Positions 1-10,838 of a stretch of 56,242 nucleotides of DNA are shown here, piece after piece (positions within the stretch are counted from its first letter, which is position 1; each line of letters starts with the position of its first letter). Made by a program: the position numbers and the translations under genes. The DNA is from Nemertoderma westbladi (Eukaryota; Xenacoelomorpha; Nemertodermatida; Nemertodermatidae). The notes beneath the pieces are model-generated. The model made no database searches and was not told where the DNA came from. It saw only the letters and a program-made list of their open reading frames with translations. The stretch is from positions 1 to 56,242 of the forward strand of contig JAUCBJ010000819.1 of assembly GCA_032718475.1 (NCBI GenBank). Direction: 5' to 3'.

Positions 1-1721
1 GGCCTAATTATCTCAGGCTCATCAACTATTGTAGAGAGTCTTTGGACCTTAATACTTTGGGCCGTAGGTTCTATACTACTCAAGTCTGTGCTAGCTAGCT
101 GTCTTCTAACAGCTGGGGGCAAATCAGGCAATTTGCGACGGTAAGATGTTTTTCTACGCCTACTTAGATGAGATCTATTTCCTCCGCCTTCAGGATCGGT
201 AGTATCGCCTTCCTCCGAGGATGTGTATCCTTGGCGCTTGGGAGTAGATTTTCTCATCATCTGCATCTGATTAGCAGTATACTGTTTATTTATACTGTCT
301 TGCGTCTCTTGCAGATTTTCCAACTCTAGTTGGATAGTCTCCTCAGACGCTCTCCGTTCTGCTTCTGCCACTGTTGCCTTTCTTTCGGCTTCCGCCGCCT
401 TTCTTTCTGCTTCTGCTTCTGCCTCTTTTGCCTTTCTTTCGGCTTCTGCTTCTTTTCTTTCTGCTTCTGCTTCCGCCGCTTTTGCCTTTCTTTCGGCTTC
501 TGCTTCTTTTCTTTCTGCTTCTGCTTCCGCCGCCGCTGCTGCTGCTACCTTTCTTCTCTCTATCAGTTCTTTCTTTACTTGCTCTTCTCGGACTCTAGTG
601 AGGCGTAGTTTTTCATCACATTCAGCTTGGTTTGCAGCTAACATTTCGGCATCGATTGAGTCCAACACAAGCTTGGTTCCTTCACTATTAGGGGAAAGTC
701 CAGACAGCCGTCTCCTCAACTCTTCGTCTCCTAGGAATCGCTGATAGTCGGACAAATAAATGTCGATAGCGTCTCTAGTTCGCGGTTTCTCGGCGGTCTC
801 TTCGCTTTCCGCTTGAGAAAGGGTGACATCAGTTTGTTCTTCACAGGTTGATCTCTCAGCCAGCTGGGATTTCCACTGGGCCGTTTCCTGTACTTGGAGA
901 TCTACCCGATGTAACCAAGTTTTGACAGCAACCTGCAGCGACGTGTCCTGTCTTCTTTTGGAAGTTTCCTCAAAGGCTGAGAGGATTAGTCGTATGCGTA
1001 GGGTTCTTTCGCGTATTTGATATAGCAGCTCTTCCTGCTCTTGAGGTCCTTGAGGTTGTCGAAACAGTTGTTCTTCCAATCGATCCAAGGAGCCGAAGAA
1101 TCCCTGCACATATCCTGCTGCCGACCTCTTCCAAACAGCTGGATCCATTGTATCTTTAGCCACTCCCATCCTGTGTATATCTTCCCAAGTAGCCTCAGAC
1201 AGATCCAACGGGAGTCCGAGTCCGGGAAAGTTCCATTGTGATTCAACAATAGATATCAATTCTTCCCTGGCGTATCCCGCGTAATTGTCTTGGGTCGCTC
1301 GCTTATTCCTCGCCCAGTCGGCTTGATGTTCTTCAACCGCAATGAATATAGTAGTTAGCACTGCAGCAGGAAGGGTAAGAAGGGGGTCCGAGTAGACTGT
1401 AGCAGCCATCTGCACTCCGCGTTCGGGGGTCAGCTCTACAGTATCCGAACTGCTGGAGCTATCGGGTCGCTGGGAAGTAGGTTCTTGACCAAGATGTTGC
1501 TGCGATAGGACAGCTGCCTCTTGGTTCCGTTTGACCTGTGCCCGAGTGCCTATGATGGACCTATGGTGGACTAGCCTAGGGTCTGATACTACTGGAGGGA
1601 TGACCTTTTTTGCAGTAGGAGGTGAGCTGAACTCCTTTCTTAATCGCTCCACACTCCTATCTGAGTCACAGATAGTTGTATCGATCAGACTGTCTGACAG
1701 GTTTTGCTGAGTGTCAGACAT
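1..1721 (-). CDS. BEL/Pao-like gag, N-terminal part (runs off left edge)
   Basis: An open frame of 573 codons starts at the ATG at 1721-1719 and has no stop down to base 1; I checked every codon in this register. The protein starts MSDTQQNLSD, has a Ser/Pro/Thr-rich first 120 residues, and from about residue 370 to 470 carries a charged coiled coil built from AEAERK-type heptads (the TTC/TGC-rich tract at about 360-560 on the plus strand). It ends with a basic stretch (SRRRKTSYRRK). The large intact element at 29-45 kb also begins its gag with MSD and has a similar Q/E/A-rich coiled coil, so BEL/Pao gag is the best guess; a different LTR superfamily is possible. The rest of gag and pol would lie left of the window. 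Confidence 0.6.
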   Translation of the reverse strand, partial: MSDTQQNLSDSLIDTTICDSDRSVERLRKEFSSPPTAKKVIPPVVSDPRLVHHRSIIGTRAQVKRNQEAAVLSQQHLGQEPTSQRPDSSSSSDTVELTPERGVQMAATVYSDPLLTLPAAVLTTIFIAVEEHQADWARNKRATQDNYAGYAREELISIVESQWNFPGLGLPLDLSEATWEDIHRMGVAKDTMDPAVWKRSAAGYVQGFFGSLDRLEEQLFRQPQGPQEQEELLYQIRERTLRIRLILSAFEETSKRRQDTSLQVAVKTWLHRVDLQVQETAQWKSQLAERSTCEEQTDVTLSQAESEETAEKPRTRDAIDIYLSDYQRFLGDEELRRRLSGLSPNSEGTKLVLDSIDAEMLAANQAECDEKLRLTRVREEQVKKELIERRKVAAAAAAEAEAERKEAEAERKAKAAEAEAERKEAEAERKAKEAEAEAERKAAEAERKATVAEAERRASEETIQLELENLQETQDSINKQYTANQMQMMRKSTPKRQGYTSSEEGDTTDPEGGGNRSHLSRRRKTSYRRKLPDLPPAVRRQLASTDLSSIEPTAQSIKVQRLSTIVDEPEIIR

Positions 1722-1804
1722 GTTTAGCTATACAGTTGAATGCCTACTACTATAGTTTCAGTTAAAGCAAGTCTGGTAATTCAGTATGACCGCAAGCCTA
1801 GCGA

Positions 1805-2110
1805 TTTATTACCGGTACCGTTACTCAGTGTAACGTGATATATATACAATATATTAGAATACCGGTATGCTTATAATATATATAAGTATTATTACAGACT
1901 AGATTTGTCACAGAGTACCGGTATATAATTTTAGCACAAATATATATATATATATATAGTAGGCCTATCGTGAATACCGGTATACAGCTGACACTTATAG
2001 TATATATAAGTATAATTATGAACTAGAATTAATTACAGAGTACCGGTATGATTTCAGCTCAAATTTATAGAAACAAATATAATAAGCCTATGGTAAGTAC
2101 CGGTATGTCA
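1805..2110. repeat. TACCGGTAT-punctuated repeat
   Basis: TACCGGTAT-type palindromes recur at about 1809, 1861, 1914, 1974, 2039 and 2098, 50-65 bp apart. The sequence between alternate copies is similar (tataagtat-att, then ttacagagtaccggtat), giving about two degenerate units of roughly 120 bp. A (TA)n run sits at about 1942-1960. Confidence 0.5.
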
Positions 2111-3039
2111 ATTATTTTTTAGAATAATTGAATTTCTGAATATTTTAGGGTTACTTGGTTACTTTAACTTACTTTATTACCGTTATTTAAGCAGTAGTCC
2201 AACTGATATTGAGACCTAGTTGTTGTATGTCAGGCCTACTATTTATAAATCGTTTGAGTTGATTTATAATATTTATATACCCGTTTAAAAATGGGTTTTG
2301 TCAATATTTGAAATAAATGTTATTATTTCTGGGGGAGTCACTACACAGAAGCTGTGCGCTCTCAGTGAAGTGCTATTGATTTGACACTAAAACTGATAAT
2401 TCTAATTTACCTAAGTTACTTAATACTACGAATTACTTACTATACTGGTGAGATTAATTCTCTAATTAAACACAACAAAAATATTACGTACGAAATTTTT
2501 AGGGTAATTTTACAGGAAGTCTACAAACCAGCCTAACAAAGGGTTAGAATTCTGGTTATTACAACGGACAGGGTACTACGGTATTTGAAATAATAAGTAG
2601 TAGTAAATATACTGTACTGTCCAGATAGGAAAATACCACCGCCTGACGACCTATAACCGTATCGCTATAGGTACTACGTTATGTATCACGGATTGTTCCT
2701 ACCCAGAAGCTAATAGAGCTAATGAATGTGCCTATCAACCACTTTACAACACAAATATACTGCCTACACTAATTACTTCGGAAAGCACTGTACACTAAAC
2801 CCTAAATTAGGTACAAGTACCGGTATAACAAATAATCAGTAGTTAAATATACTTGAACAGTTAAAAGAACCACGGCATCTGCTGGAGTGACCGAAGCACA
2901 AAATCTCCAGTCTTTACCTACGCCGAGCAGCCCTGATGTAGTACCGGGGTTAGTTTAACTATATCGGTATGTATAACAAGCACAATTACTGTAGGAATAA
3001 ACTTGGGGACATGAATGTTGCGAATAATCGCATAAACTC

Positions 3040-3620
3040 TGAATAATAAATATTACGCTACCCGTACAGAATACTCAAACAGAATACAAACCAAACGCTG
3101 GCAGACTACTATCAAGCCTAAACAAACTACAGTATGTGCAGATTCTGAAACTGTTAGTTAGTATGCGTTCTAACACGGTAGTACGACTTATTCTTTAAGA
3201 GGGGATTGACCTTACAGCATATGGCTGCCCCAACTTACTAACGGCACTTTATCAGACCAACTCTACACACGCAGCAATCCCTTCAGGCCTAAGAATAGCT
3301 AGACAACAATCCAGCCTACAAAATATCTGAGTAATAACTATTACGGTACCCGAACAGACTACACAAACAAACACAGGCTAAAACACTGGCAGACTACGAT
3401 CAAGCCTAAATAAACTACAGTATATGCAGATTCTGAAACAGTTAGTTAGTATGCGTTCTAACACGGTAGTACGACTTATTCTTTAAGAGGGGATTGACCT
3501 TACCGCATATGGCTGCCCCAACTTACTAACGGCACTTTATCAGACAAACTCTACACACGCCGTAATCTCTCCAAACCCAACAACAGTCAGACAGCAGTTC
3601 AGCCTACAATTATCTGAACA
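3040..3620. repeat. Tandem duplication, 288-bp period
   Basis: Two adjacent copies (about 3040-3327 and 3328-3620). The core with cagattctgaaac, gttagttagtatgcg and ggctgccccaacttac is almost identical between copies; the flanks have diverged more. It lies in the putative leader/LTR of the left element. Confidence 0.75.
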
Positions 3621-3779
3621 ATCTGAGCAGACTTACACGTCTTCAGCTCAATATTAACTTACTAGGAAATAAAACCGACAGAAATAAGTAAGCTCCAAAA
3701 GAAACAAGGGGTGTACAGTCCCTAATCTCTTAAACAGCCTACCGGTATACAATAATCAAAATCGAATAATACTAATGTA

Positions 3780-3917
3780 CTTATACAGCAGTACCGGTTA
3801 GGACAGTTGGACCTACAGACCTACAGAAGTACCGGTTCTGCCAGTTGGACCTACGGACCTACAGCAGTACCGGTTCTGGCAGTTGGGCCTACTGACCTAC
3901 AGAAGTACCGGTTCAGG
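3780..3917. repeat. 38-bp tandem repeat containing TACCGGTT
   Basis: gtaccggtt recurs at 3791, 3829, 3867 and 3905, a strict 38-bp period, with cagttggacctac between. Four units, the last partial. Confidence 0.8.
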
Positions 3918-5346
3918 TTTACCGGTCACTACGGTATTTTGCAACCTTATTGCCTACTGCAATAAGATCGTTAACTGTTACTGTTCGCGCTTTTGAAGAC
4001 CTTTAGCAGTTTAACCTGCCAAAATTTATATGTCTTTTAGTTAATTAAAACAACTTTAGCATACGACAATATTTTATGCTAATACACAAAACATTACCCG
4101 AAGTCAGCCCATGCGCGATCATTCACCCGATGGATCTACACCCGGGAGGCTGAATTCGGCTGCTTAAATTTTATTATTGCAGTGTAAGGTTGCAGTGTAA
4201 ACTTACTGTATTATTCGATAGATCGTTAATAATTAATCTCTGACAGATATTATTGGCTTTCGGGAAATATTAACAGTTCCTTTAGGACGTGGCGCTCTAT
4301 CTATTTAAACAGAACTAGGACTTATACTAAACGCAACGATACCGCTTATGATTAAAGTATAAGGCGCATTCTTTAGGAAATGCTTTGTTACCAATCACAA
4401 TCATGCACACTATTCTGCCGACCGTCAGTAAATTTGATCACACATAAAGAGAGCAGCAATTGACTCATGTAGGGTCTGCTAAATAACATTAGATTCAATA
4501 CACACCACATTAATATAAATCGCAATTGTTATGTATAGCCTGTCTCTCTAACCTGTAGTGTATCAAGAAAATTGGGAAATTTGGGTGATTTATCCGTATT
4601 ATCCAAAGAGCAATATTTCCATCAACAAATAGATACAATTAATAACTGACGGTAAATAACAGTACAAACAATATGATTAATAGTGAGTTAAGTAAGTTAA
4701 GATTGATTAGTTAAGTTAAGGTAACAGTTATACTTTCGATAATTTAAGCAGTTTTACTGGAGTTATTCCCAAAAGCCGGTGTTATGGCGAAAAATGGGAA
4801 CATAACAACAGAATCATATAAAATCATATGACTAGAATGACTATACGAGTATACCAACTACCCTTATTCCCCGAAGCTCCCGTCCAACACAGAGGATGAG
4901 CAGTGAGATAGGAAATTCAGTTCAGTAGCTCTGGGATAGGTCGAAATCAACGCCCACTCAAATTCTATTGGCCGATACGGACAGCAAGGCTAAGGCAACC
5001 TCTCTAAGCTAGTTGGCCGATTAAACTGAGCCCAGATATCTCCGTACAGCACATCAGCCAATAAGCTGGTAGCTTGCACTATTTTAGTTATAAATCCCTT
5101 TGAGAGTATTCTAGCGACTGGGGGGGAACTGGCCAGCAAAGGCAAACGTATCAGTTATCCCACAAAAGCTTTTACACCCATACCAGCGGGTGCCGAGGGC
5201 GACCAACCGCCAAGGAAGTTAAGGGAGCTAGAGGGATGGAGAGCTACGGGCGATAGCCAAGGCGGGAAGGGACATAGTGGATCCATCGGGATAAGGGGTT
5301 GGAGACACTGCCAGAAGAGGAGGACGACGACGACGAGTTCGGAGAG

Positions 5347-6162
5347 ATGCCGCCCATCGAGAGGATAGGCCACTCGGACACGGACTGGGTTGGCGGGAGG
5401 GTGGTGACGGCCAGTGGGGCGAGAGCCTTCTGGGACAAACCCGGCAAGCGGACCTGGGTGCACGAGGAGCCGGCGATGGATTTCGCGGGGAGCACTATCA
5501 GGTTGGGCGAGCAACCGGGGACGGCACCACGGGTAGTATTCGGGGAGACGATGCCCGAGAGGGGCGGAGAGATCGACGTAGACAGAGACACCAACGTGGA
5601 GAAGTTCGCCTACCAGCGACTCCACAGACCGCGGAGATCGCTTGGGACGAAAGACGACGTGGGACGGGAGACATTGGTACTCGGCTGCGACTACTGTGGG
5701 AGACAGACCCATCGGGAAAGGAGCTGCTTATACCGGTTCCAGAAGGGAACCTTTTGTCTCTACTGCCGAGAGCCAAGCCACAGGATGGGGGCGTGTCCAC
5801 GGTTGCATAACCGATGTCCAAAGTGCCACTTTCGGGGACACTATGGACGCGAGTGCGACTGGATGAACGACGAGGAGAAGTTCACAAGATTCGAGGAGTG
5901 GGCCGACGTCGGGGCCATGACGCGCCAGCGCATGAAGGCCCAGGAGTTCAAGTGGGGTTTCTTCCTTATCAATCAGGAGACTCACATGGAAATCATAAAG
6001 CGGAGGCTACCGTTTACCTACCAAGAGGTAGCAACGGCGGCGTCGTACGCCGGAGTGATGAACACGCAGCGATATTTGGACAGGTGGACGCCAGAGAACC
6101 GAAGGGAGTTTAGGGATTTCTTGGCGGAGCACGTACCACAAGCAATGAAGATGATCCTATAG
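5347..6162 (+). CDS. Triple zinc-knuckle ORF of an LTR element
   Basis: The frame opens at 5278 after a TAG; the first ATG is at 5347, giving 271 residues. The centre holds three C-x2-C-x4-H-x4-C knuckles: CDYCGRQTHRERSC, CLYCREPSHRMGAC and CPKCHFRGHYGREC. A conserved-looking block with RFEEWADVG, WGFFLINQET and RRLPF follows. The same order (three knuckles, then F-x-EW-x-DL and F-W-AVN-x-QT) appears in the ORF at 41126-42184 of the intact BEL element, so the two are probably homologous. Zinc knuckles suggest nucleic-acid binding, as in nucleocapsid. The ORF lies 5' of a polypurine tract and LTR. No protease, RT or integrase of this element is present, so it is 5' truncated or interrupted near 5.1 kb. 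The function is unknown. Confidence 0.7.
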   Translation: MPPIERIGHSDTDWVGGRVVTASGARAFWDKPGKRTWVHEEPAMDFAGSTIRLGEQPGTAPRVVFGETMPERGGEIDVDRDTNVEKFAYQRLHRPRRSLGTKDDVGRETLVLGCDYCGRQTHRERSCLYRFQKGTFCLYCREPSHRMGACPRLHNRCPKCHFRGHYGRECDWMNDEEKFTRFEEWADVGAMTRQRMKAQEFKWGFFLINQETHMEIIKRRLPFTYQEVATAASYAGVMNTQRYLDRWTPENRREFRDFLAEHVPQAMKMIL

Positions 6163-6384
6163 GACGCCACCAGAGGGAGACAACCGGGCCACTCTGAGGG
6201 GCCACCGGCGAAGCGATATCGGGCACTAATAACACCAGCGCCCAAGGAGCCAACGACCGGGATCAGCAGGGAGGTGGCGGCGAAGGTCCGAAAGCAGAAA
6301 GCGGATCCCAGAGGAACGGTGGTAACCAAGAAACGACCCAGGGAAGAGGACGCCAGGGGGAACTATCCCCAGAGGAACAGATAG
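6163..6384 (+). other. In-frame basic extension after the stop
   Basis: Directly after the TAG at 6160-6162 the same frame stays open for 73 codons to a TAG at 6382-6384. The peptide is basic and proline-rich, with NLS-like clusters (PPAKRYR, KKRPREE). It could be the original C-terminus cut off by a mutation, or be made by stop-codon readthrough. A matching arrangement exists at 42182-42577. Confidence 0.45.
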
Positions 6385-7057
6385 GTTCCCAGAGCCGAGG
6401 GAGAGAAACTGAGACTTGGACGTGGTGCGCCTGGAAGGCGCCGCGTGGGACGTACGAACTATTAAGTACAAATTTAATTAATGCAAATAATCATATAAGT
6501 GCAATTTGTATGTACGTATGTAGTAATTAGTAATCTACGAATATATACGCTCGAAGTAAGTACTATAGTCATACAACCTTTCTCAATTAGCTACTGGGAC
6601 TGGGGGGTAAACTGACTATGGCACTATGGACGAGACACCAGACAATTTCACACTTCTTGAGTGCGACGGCAGAGAGGGGGGGGGAGATTCGCCAGAAGGG
6701 ATGAGGTAGTCCTAGTGGGGTTGAGGGACAGAGTAGTAGGTGCGAAGTGCGGAGAGAGTGCGGACGCAATTCTAGTGTGGGGGGGGAGAATAAGAGGCTG
6801 AGTGAGTGACGAGGAGGTCCGAGTGTATGAGAGAGTTAGGATGAGAGTGAAAAAGAGATAGGGCGGAAGTGTTGGGGAAACAAAAGTTGCGTGAGAGGTG
6901 AGCGCGATCGGCCCGACATGAGACGCCAGGCACACAGGGTAGCGTTATCATACCCATAGGGAGCGGCCTGGAAAGCCGGCTCCGAGAGAAAAGAATTCCA
7001 CCCCACACCCGATACTAGATCGGGATCCAGCGGGATTGTAGCGCACTTTTTTGGTTG
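6385..7057. other. 3' noncoding region of the LTR element
   Basis: This is the stretch between the zinc-knuckle ORF and the 3' LTR. It is G-rich on the plus strand from 6590 (several runs of 5-8 G). I see no coding signal; the small minus-strand frames here come from the purine bias. Confidence 0.5.
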
Positions 7058-7086
7058 ATGCTATCTTCTTACCGTGAAGATAGCAT
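7058..7086 (+). other. Perfect hairpin next to the polypurine tract
   Basis: Stem ATGCTATCTTC (7058-7068), 7-nt loop, and perfect complement GAAGATAGCAT (7076-7086). It ends one base before the G-rich tract and 10 bp before the LTR. Confidence 0.8.
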
Positions 7087-7095
7087 GGGGGGGAG
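7087..7095 (+). other. Polypurine tract (plus-strand primer)
   Basis: GGGGGGGAG lies directly before a TGTTAG LTR start, the usual position of the second-strand primer in LTR elements. Confidence 0.7.
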
Positions 7096-7643
7096 TGTTA
7101 GCTTATTCAATCCCGCTAACACCCCATAAAGTTAAGCCGATAAGCAATATTGGGAGCCACGAGATTGGGTAATTAACCAACTCGTGCCATCCCAATAAGA
7201 ATGGGAAGGAGAGGCACACAATGAGGGTCAGGGGCCAAACCCCTAACCCAGAGAGAACAGGTGGAGTGAACGGGAACACTCCAAAGGGCGCCAACAAGGG
7301 TATCAACCAATCAGAGGGGGGAAAGGCATCGATTAGGTAGAGTAACAAGGCCAACCGTGCAATATAGCCACTTGGCAGTAATCATATCAATCCAGTTATC
7401 TCAGTGCAATATTGGTGTTAGTTTAGGTTACATAGTTTAGCTAGGGAAGGACCGGGACTTTAGTTACCGTATCCCGCCTTCCGTATACAACAACTATATT
7501 ATCTCATATCTATACCTATATCTATATCTGTATACCCAAATATTATATACGACGAACAGCACAAACTCATTTACTCTTTATACACGGCGGGGACGCGTGA
7601 ACTAACATCGGATAAACCGGGATCCCTCTTGGATCCCGTCACA
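7096..7643 (+). repeat. 3' LTR of the LTR element
   Basis: It starts TGTTAGC straight after the polypurine tract and ends CCCGTCACA, so it has TG...CA ends and about 548 bp. The next bases belong to the intron after exon 7720-7865 of the host gene. No second copy is in the window, so the right boundary rests on the CA end only. Confidence 0.6.
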
Positions 7644-7719
7644 AAAGTCTTAGCTCTATACTTATGTGAATAATAATTAAATTAATTAAGTTGAATATAA
7701 CAGTAAGCTTTAAACTTAC

Positions 7720-7865
7720 ATTTAGGTTTTCAACGCCGCACTGATATTGTACACAGTAACCAGGGTTTCTGGGGTCAGATATGTAACCATGGAGACACAG
7801 ACATACACCATCGTTACCGCAGCTACAATACGGGTTGCCGGTATGTACTGGTATGCATTCATTAC
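7720..7865 (-). CDS. Host gene exon 15: EGF-like domain
   Basis: Acceptor ..CAACAG at the right edge and donor GTAAGT at the left; phase 1 in, 0 out. It encodes NECIPVHTGNPYCSC, then GNDGVCLC, then a Gly-Tyr loop and a final Cys: six cysteines with EGF spacing (C-x9-C-x-C-x5-C-x-C-x13-C). With the previous exon it reads VNEDG-NECIPV. This is the most 3' exon I can find; further downstream lies LTR-element sequence, so the gene's 3' end is missing from the window or displaced by insertions. Confidence 0.7.
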
Positions 7866-7925
7866 CTGTTGGTTTATAAAATGATAAATTTTGAAATATT
7901 TGTTGGCATAAATACAATTGACAGC

Positions 7926-8526
7926 AATTGATAATTATCATCTAAGGAAGGTCGACGACTTCCAGTACCTTGGATCATGGATAGAGAGTAGCAAAAAGGA
8001 CATAGAAGTTAGGAAAGCAAAGGCTTGGGTAGCTCTATCAAAAATGGATACCATCTGGAAATCAGATCTCTCCAGGCACCTGAAGACTACAGTAAGTTCT
8101 TTCGAGCCACAGTGGAAAGTGTATTTTTATACGGGGGTGAGACCTGGACACTTACTAAATCACTTGAACAACGAATTGATGGTTGCTACACAAGACTACT
8201 AAGGGCAGCCCTAAACATCAGCTGGAGACAACACATGACAAACGCCGAGCTTTATGGTACAATACCACCTGTATCAACCACCCTCCGTGAACGCAGATTA
8301 AGATTCAGTGGGCACTGCTGGCGAAGTAAAGACGAGGTCATACCAGATCTACTTTTCTGGCAACCAACACATGGTTAGCGTAGCCGTGGACGACAGGCCA
8401 TAACATATATAGATCAACTTGAAAGGGATACTGAACTTAGGAGAAACGAAATTGCGACAACTATGGAGAATCGGGAAGCCTAGAAGGATCTAATTTCCAC
8501 TGTTCGAGTTCGCTCGACCTAGTATA
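7926..8526 (+). mobile_element. RTE-like LINE fragment, 3' end
   Basis: The sequence matches the 3' part of the LINE at 46425-49100 read on its coding strand: VDDFQYLGSWIESSKKDIEV, KAKAWVALSKMDTIWKSDLS, and the gttcgctcgaccta 3' end. It is 5' truncated, has a 5-bp insertion near 8094 that breaks the frame, and has a stop at HG*R near 8375. It lies in the intron between host exons 15 and 14, antisense to the gene. Confidence 0.85.
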
Positions 8527-8776
8527 GTAGTTGGTAAAAGAAAGACATCTTATTTCGTTTCTTATGTACGTATTTCAAGTTCGATAAATCAATTAATGTA
8601 TCTCATAGTACAATAATGTACGCATGAGGTGCGACAGACCGTGGTATATTTTCGTTATTATTTGTATCACTTCATGTCAGGGTCGGGTAGCAATACAACT
8701 TTGTGAATAATTAATTATTCAGGTTATCTATATACTGTATACAACATTGAATACTTTCTACTACATCATGACTTAC

Positions 8777-8971
8777 CATCTTCATTAACTAACAACCAAC
8801 TCCAGCTGCTGACCACAGATACCTCGCTTTTAATCTCGTAAATCAACTCGCATTGGTACCCTGCTGTGTCTTCTGGAATCACGGTCTCTTGCCATGTCGT
8901 TGTTTGTCCTGTGTCATCCTTCCTCCAAAGTTCTCGGATCCCATTCCACCGAGCTCTGTAAACTTTGGTAC
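8777..8971 (-). CDS. Host gene exon 14: second half of Ig domain 5
   Basis: Acceptor ..TTGAATAG, donor G|GTAAGT, phase 1 to 1, 195 bp, open throughout. It encodes RARWNGIRELWRKDD and then PEDTAGYQCEL, the D-x-A-x-Y-x-C signature of Ig strand F. It pairs with exon 13, which carries the strand B cysteine. Confidence 0.75.
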
Positions 8972-9286
8972 CTATTCAAACGATTGAAACCTATTAATGA
9001 ACCTACAGGAACAGTGTTGACCCCCTATTATGGGAGGACATGAACTGATGGTGTATAATTTACCAAAGATGCCCATAAAATGCCTACCATAGTGTCGTTT
9101 GATTGCATTGTTCTTCTCAAATCTTATCATATTGATTAGCTTATAGGACTAGGCTTCAGTATTAAACGTATTGTGCAGCAATTGTGAATCACTTTCCTGG
9201 GACCTAGTATTTCATAGACTGTCCTAGAGTGACAACGTTAGACCATTGAATAAAAAAAGTAGGGGAGATCAATCTAGACAACTTAC

Positions 9287-9422
9287 TAATGGTGTTGAGA
9301 TTGGCTTTGGCGCATATTGACTCCGAATACAGACAAGGTTTTAAACACTGGATGACGACTACTGAATCGTGAGGAACTATAGTCACTCTTCTCGGTTGGT
9401 CCCCAGATCCCAAGGATCGAAT
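9287..9422 (-). CDS. Host gene exon 13: first half of Ig domain 5
   Basis: Acceptor TTTTTCTCTGCAG (strong pyrimidine tract) and donor A|GTAAGT, phase 0 to 1, 136 bp. It encodes RRVTIVPHDSVVVIQCLKPC, with the strand-B cysteine of an Ig fold. The other two frames contain stops, so the reading is unambiguous. Confidence 0.7.
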
Positions 9423-9665
9423 CTGCAGAGAAAAATTATTAATTGACACCATCCATGGCGTAAACAATCACTTTATACTACTTGCCCTAGACCGCTAATG
9501 CTAAATTAATCCATTACTCGTTTTATTTCATTATGGTGGGAAAAAATACAGCGTGCAGTTTCTATATGGGACACAATCTGAAACAAAACTATGTTAGGAT
9601 AATTTATTATTATTAGATAGAAAAAAATCGCTGATGTATTATGATTACATCTTACTCTAGCTTAC

Positions 9666-9830
9666 ATCTATATCCATATCCTTTGTGGGATCAGCAACGT
9701 CTATCTTGTAACGACTTGAGCCGACTATTACGTGAGCTGGTCCCAGCTTCGCGTTGCATTCATAAACACCGCTCATATAGTCCCTAGGTTTCGGTAGGGT
9801 AAGCACCTCTCCAATAAAGTTGAATTTACC
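9666..9830 (-). CDS. Host gene exon 12: second half of Ig domain 4
   Basis: 165 bp, phase 0 to 0, acceptor ..TTTTATAG and donor GTAAGC. It encodes GKFNFIGEVLTLPKPRDYMS followed by GVYECNAKLG, a clear Ig strand F. Only this frame is open. It joins exon 11 in phase. Confidence 0.75.
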
Positions 9831-10010
9831 CTATAAAATGTTAAATAATATTTTTGGTTTCAACAGTTAATTAATTTTCTATTACAATAATAAATGATTC
9901 ATCAGCGGACAAAAACTATTTATTACTTTTGTACACTCAACTCCCCTTCGGTAGCTAGTTATAATAACCAGTAATTAGCAAGTCGTTAGACTTGATTACT
10001 GTAAGAAAAA

Positions 10011-10142
10011 AGCTACTGGCTACCGGCTACTCGCTACTGGCTACTGGCTACTGGCTACTGGCTACTGGCTACTGGCTACTGGCTACTGGCTACTGGCTAC
10101 TGGCTACTGGCTACTGGCTACTGGCTACTGGCTACTGGCTAC
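10011..10142. repeat. (GGCTACT)n 7-bp tandem repeat
   Basis: About 18 copies of ggctact, with two variant units (ctaccgg, ctcgc) at the left end. Confidence 0.9.
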
Positions 10143-10227
10143 TTACCTAGAGCAAAAAGGGCTCTAACGATTTGGATGAAATTTTGCATGGACCATGAAA
10201 ATGGATTTCTAAGGGTACTTGTGAAAT

Positions 10228-10838
10228 CGCGGTTTAAATTGAAACATCTCAACTTGTTTTATTTCGAAAAATAGCCCCAAAACACGAAAATTGCCATAGG
10301 CGCAATGATAAAACACCAGATGGCGCTCTTGAAAAATGTATAGAGATGGCCTGGTAATGCATTCAATAGGAAGGCCAACTAACAAAGAAGTACTTTCTGT
10401 GCCATGTATTATCACTCTACTCTACAACCCAGACTGTAAGCAAACATTAACTGGTTTAGCTGCCTATTACAGTCTCAGCTGAATAACTCTTCCCAATGCA
10501 TCCTTGCTATGTTAATTAATTGGCGTGCAAGCTAAATGACTGTTAGTTATACAGTGTGTTGGCTACACAGTGTATTGTACAATGCTCTCATCGCATTATT
10601 GTTTTATTTTGACATCTTTGTACAAACATTAATACTGTGGAGGCTGTATGTTGATAAGGCTGAATGTTTACTCAGCCTAAATGATTCTCCATAAGGCTAA
10701 CACTATAGTATGAAATATAAAAATCTGTTATTATAATAATATAATTGTTGTATTTAATTAATATCGTGGTTTACATTGAACATTGTAAATTGTTAATCGC
10801 GGTTTACATTGAAACATCTCAACTTGTTTTATTTATTA
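10228..10838. repeat. Two dispersed 36-bp direct repeats
   Basis: cgcggttta-attgaaacat followed by ctcaacttgttttattt occurs at 10228 and 10798 with one mismatch, 570 bp apart. The repeats may flank an old insertion. Confidence 0.6.

Larger units (their letters stand above)
1722..5090. other. Repeat-rich leader/LTR-like region of the left element
   Basis: This AT-rich stretch lies upstream of the minus-strand gag and has no convincing gene. It holds three tandem repeat families (listed separately) and about a dozen TACCGGT palindromes. By analogy with the intact BEL element it probably contains the 5' leader and 5' LTR of the left element. I could not place the LTR ends because no second copy is in the window. 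In 2110-3040, 3620-3780 and 3920-5090 I see nothing further. Confidence 0.35.

Noticed and set aside
330-608. Plus-strand Phe/Cys/Leu-rich ORFs
   Set aside because: They are the opposite strand of the AEAERK coiled-coil code of the minus-strand gag.
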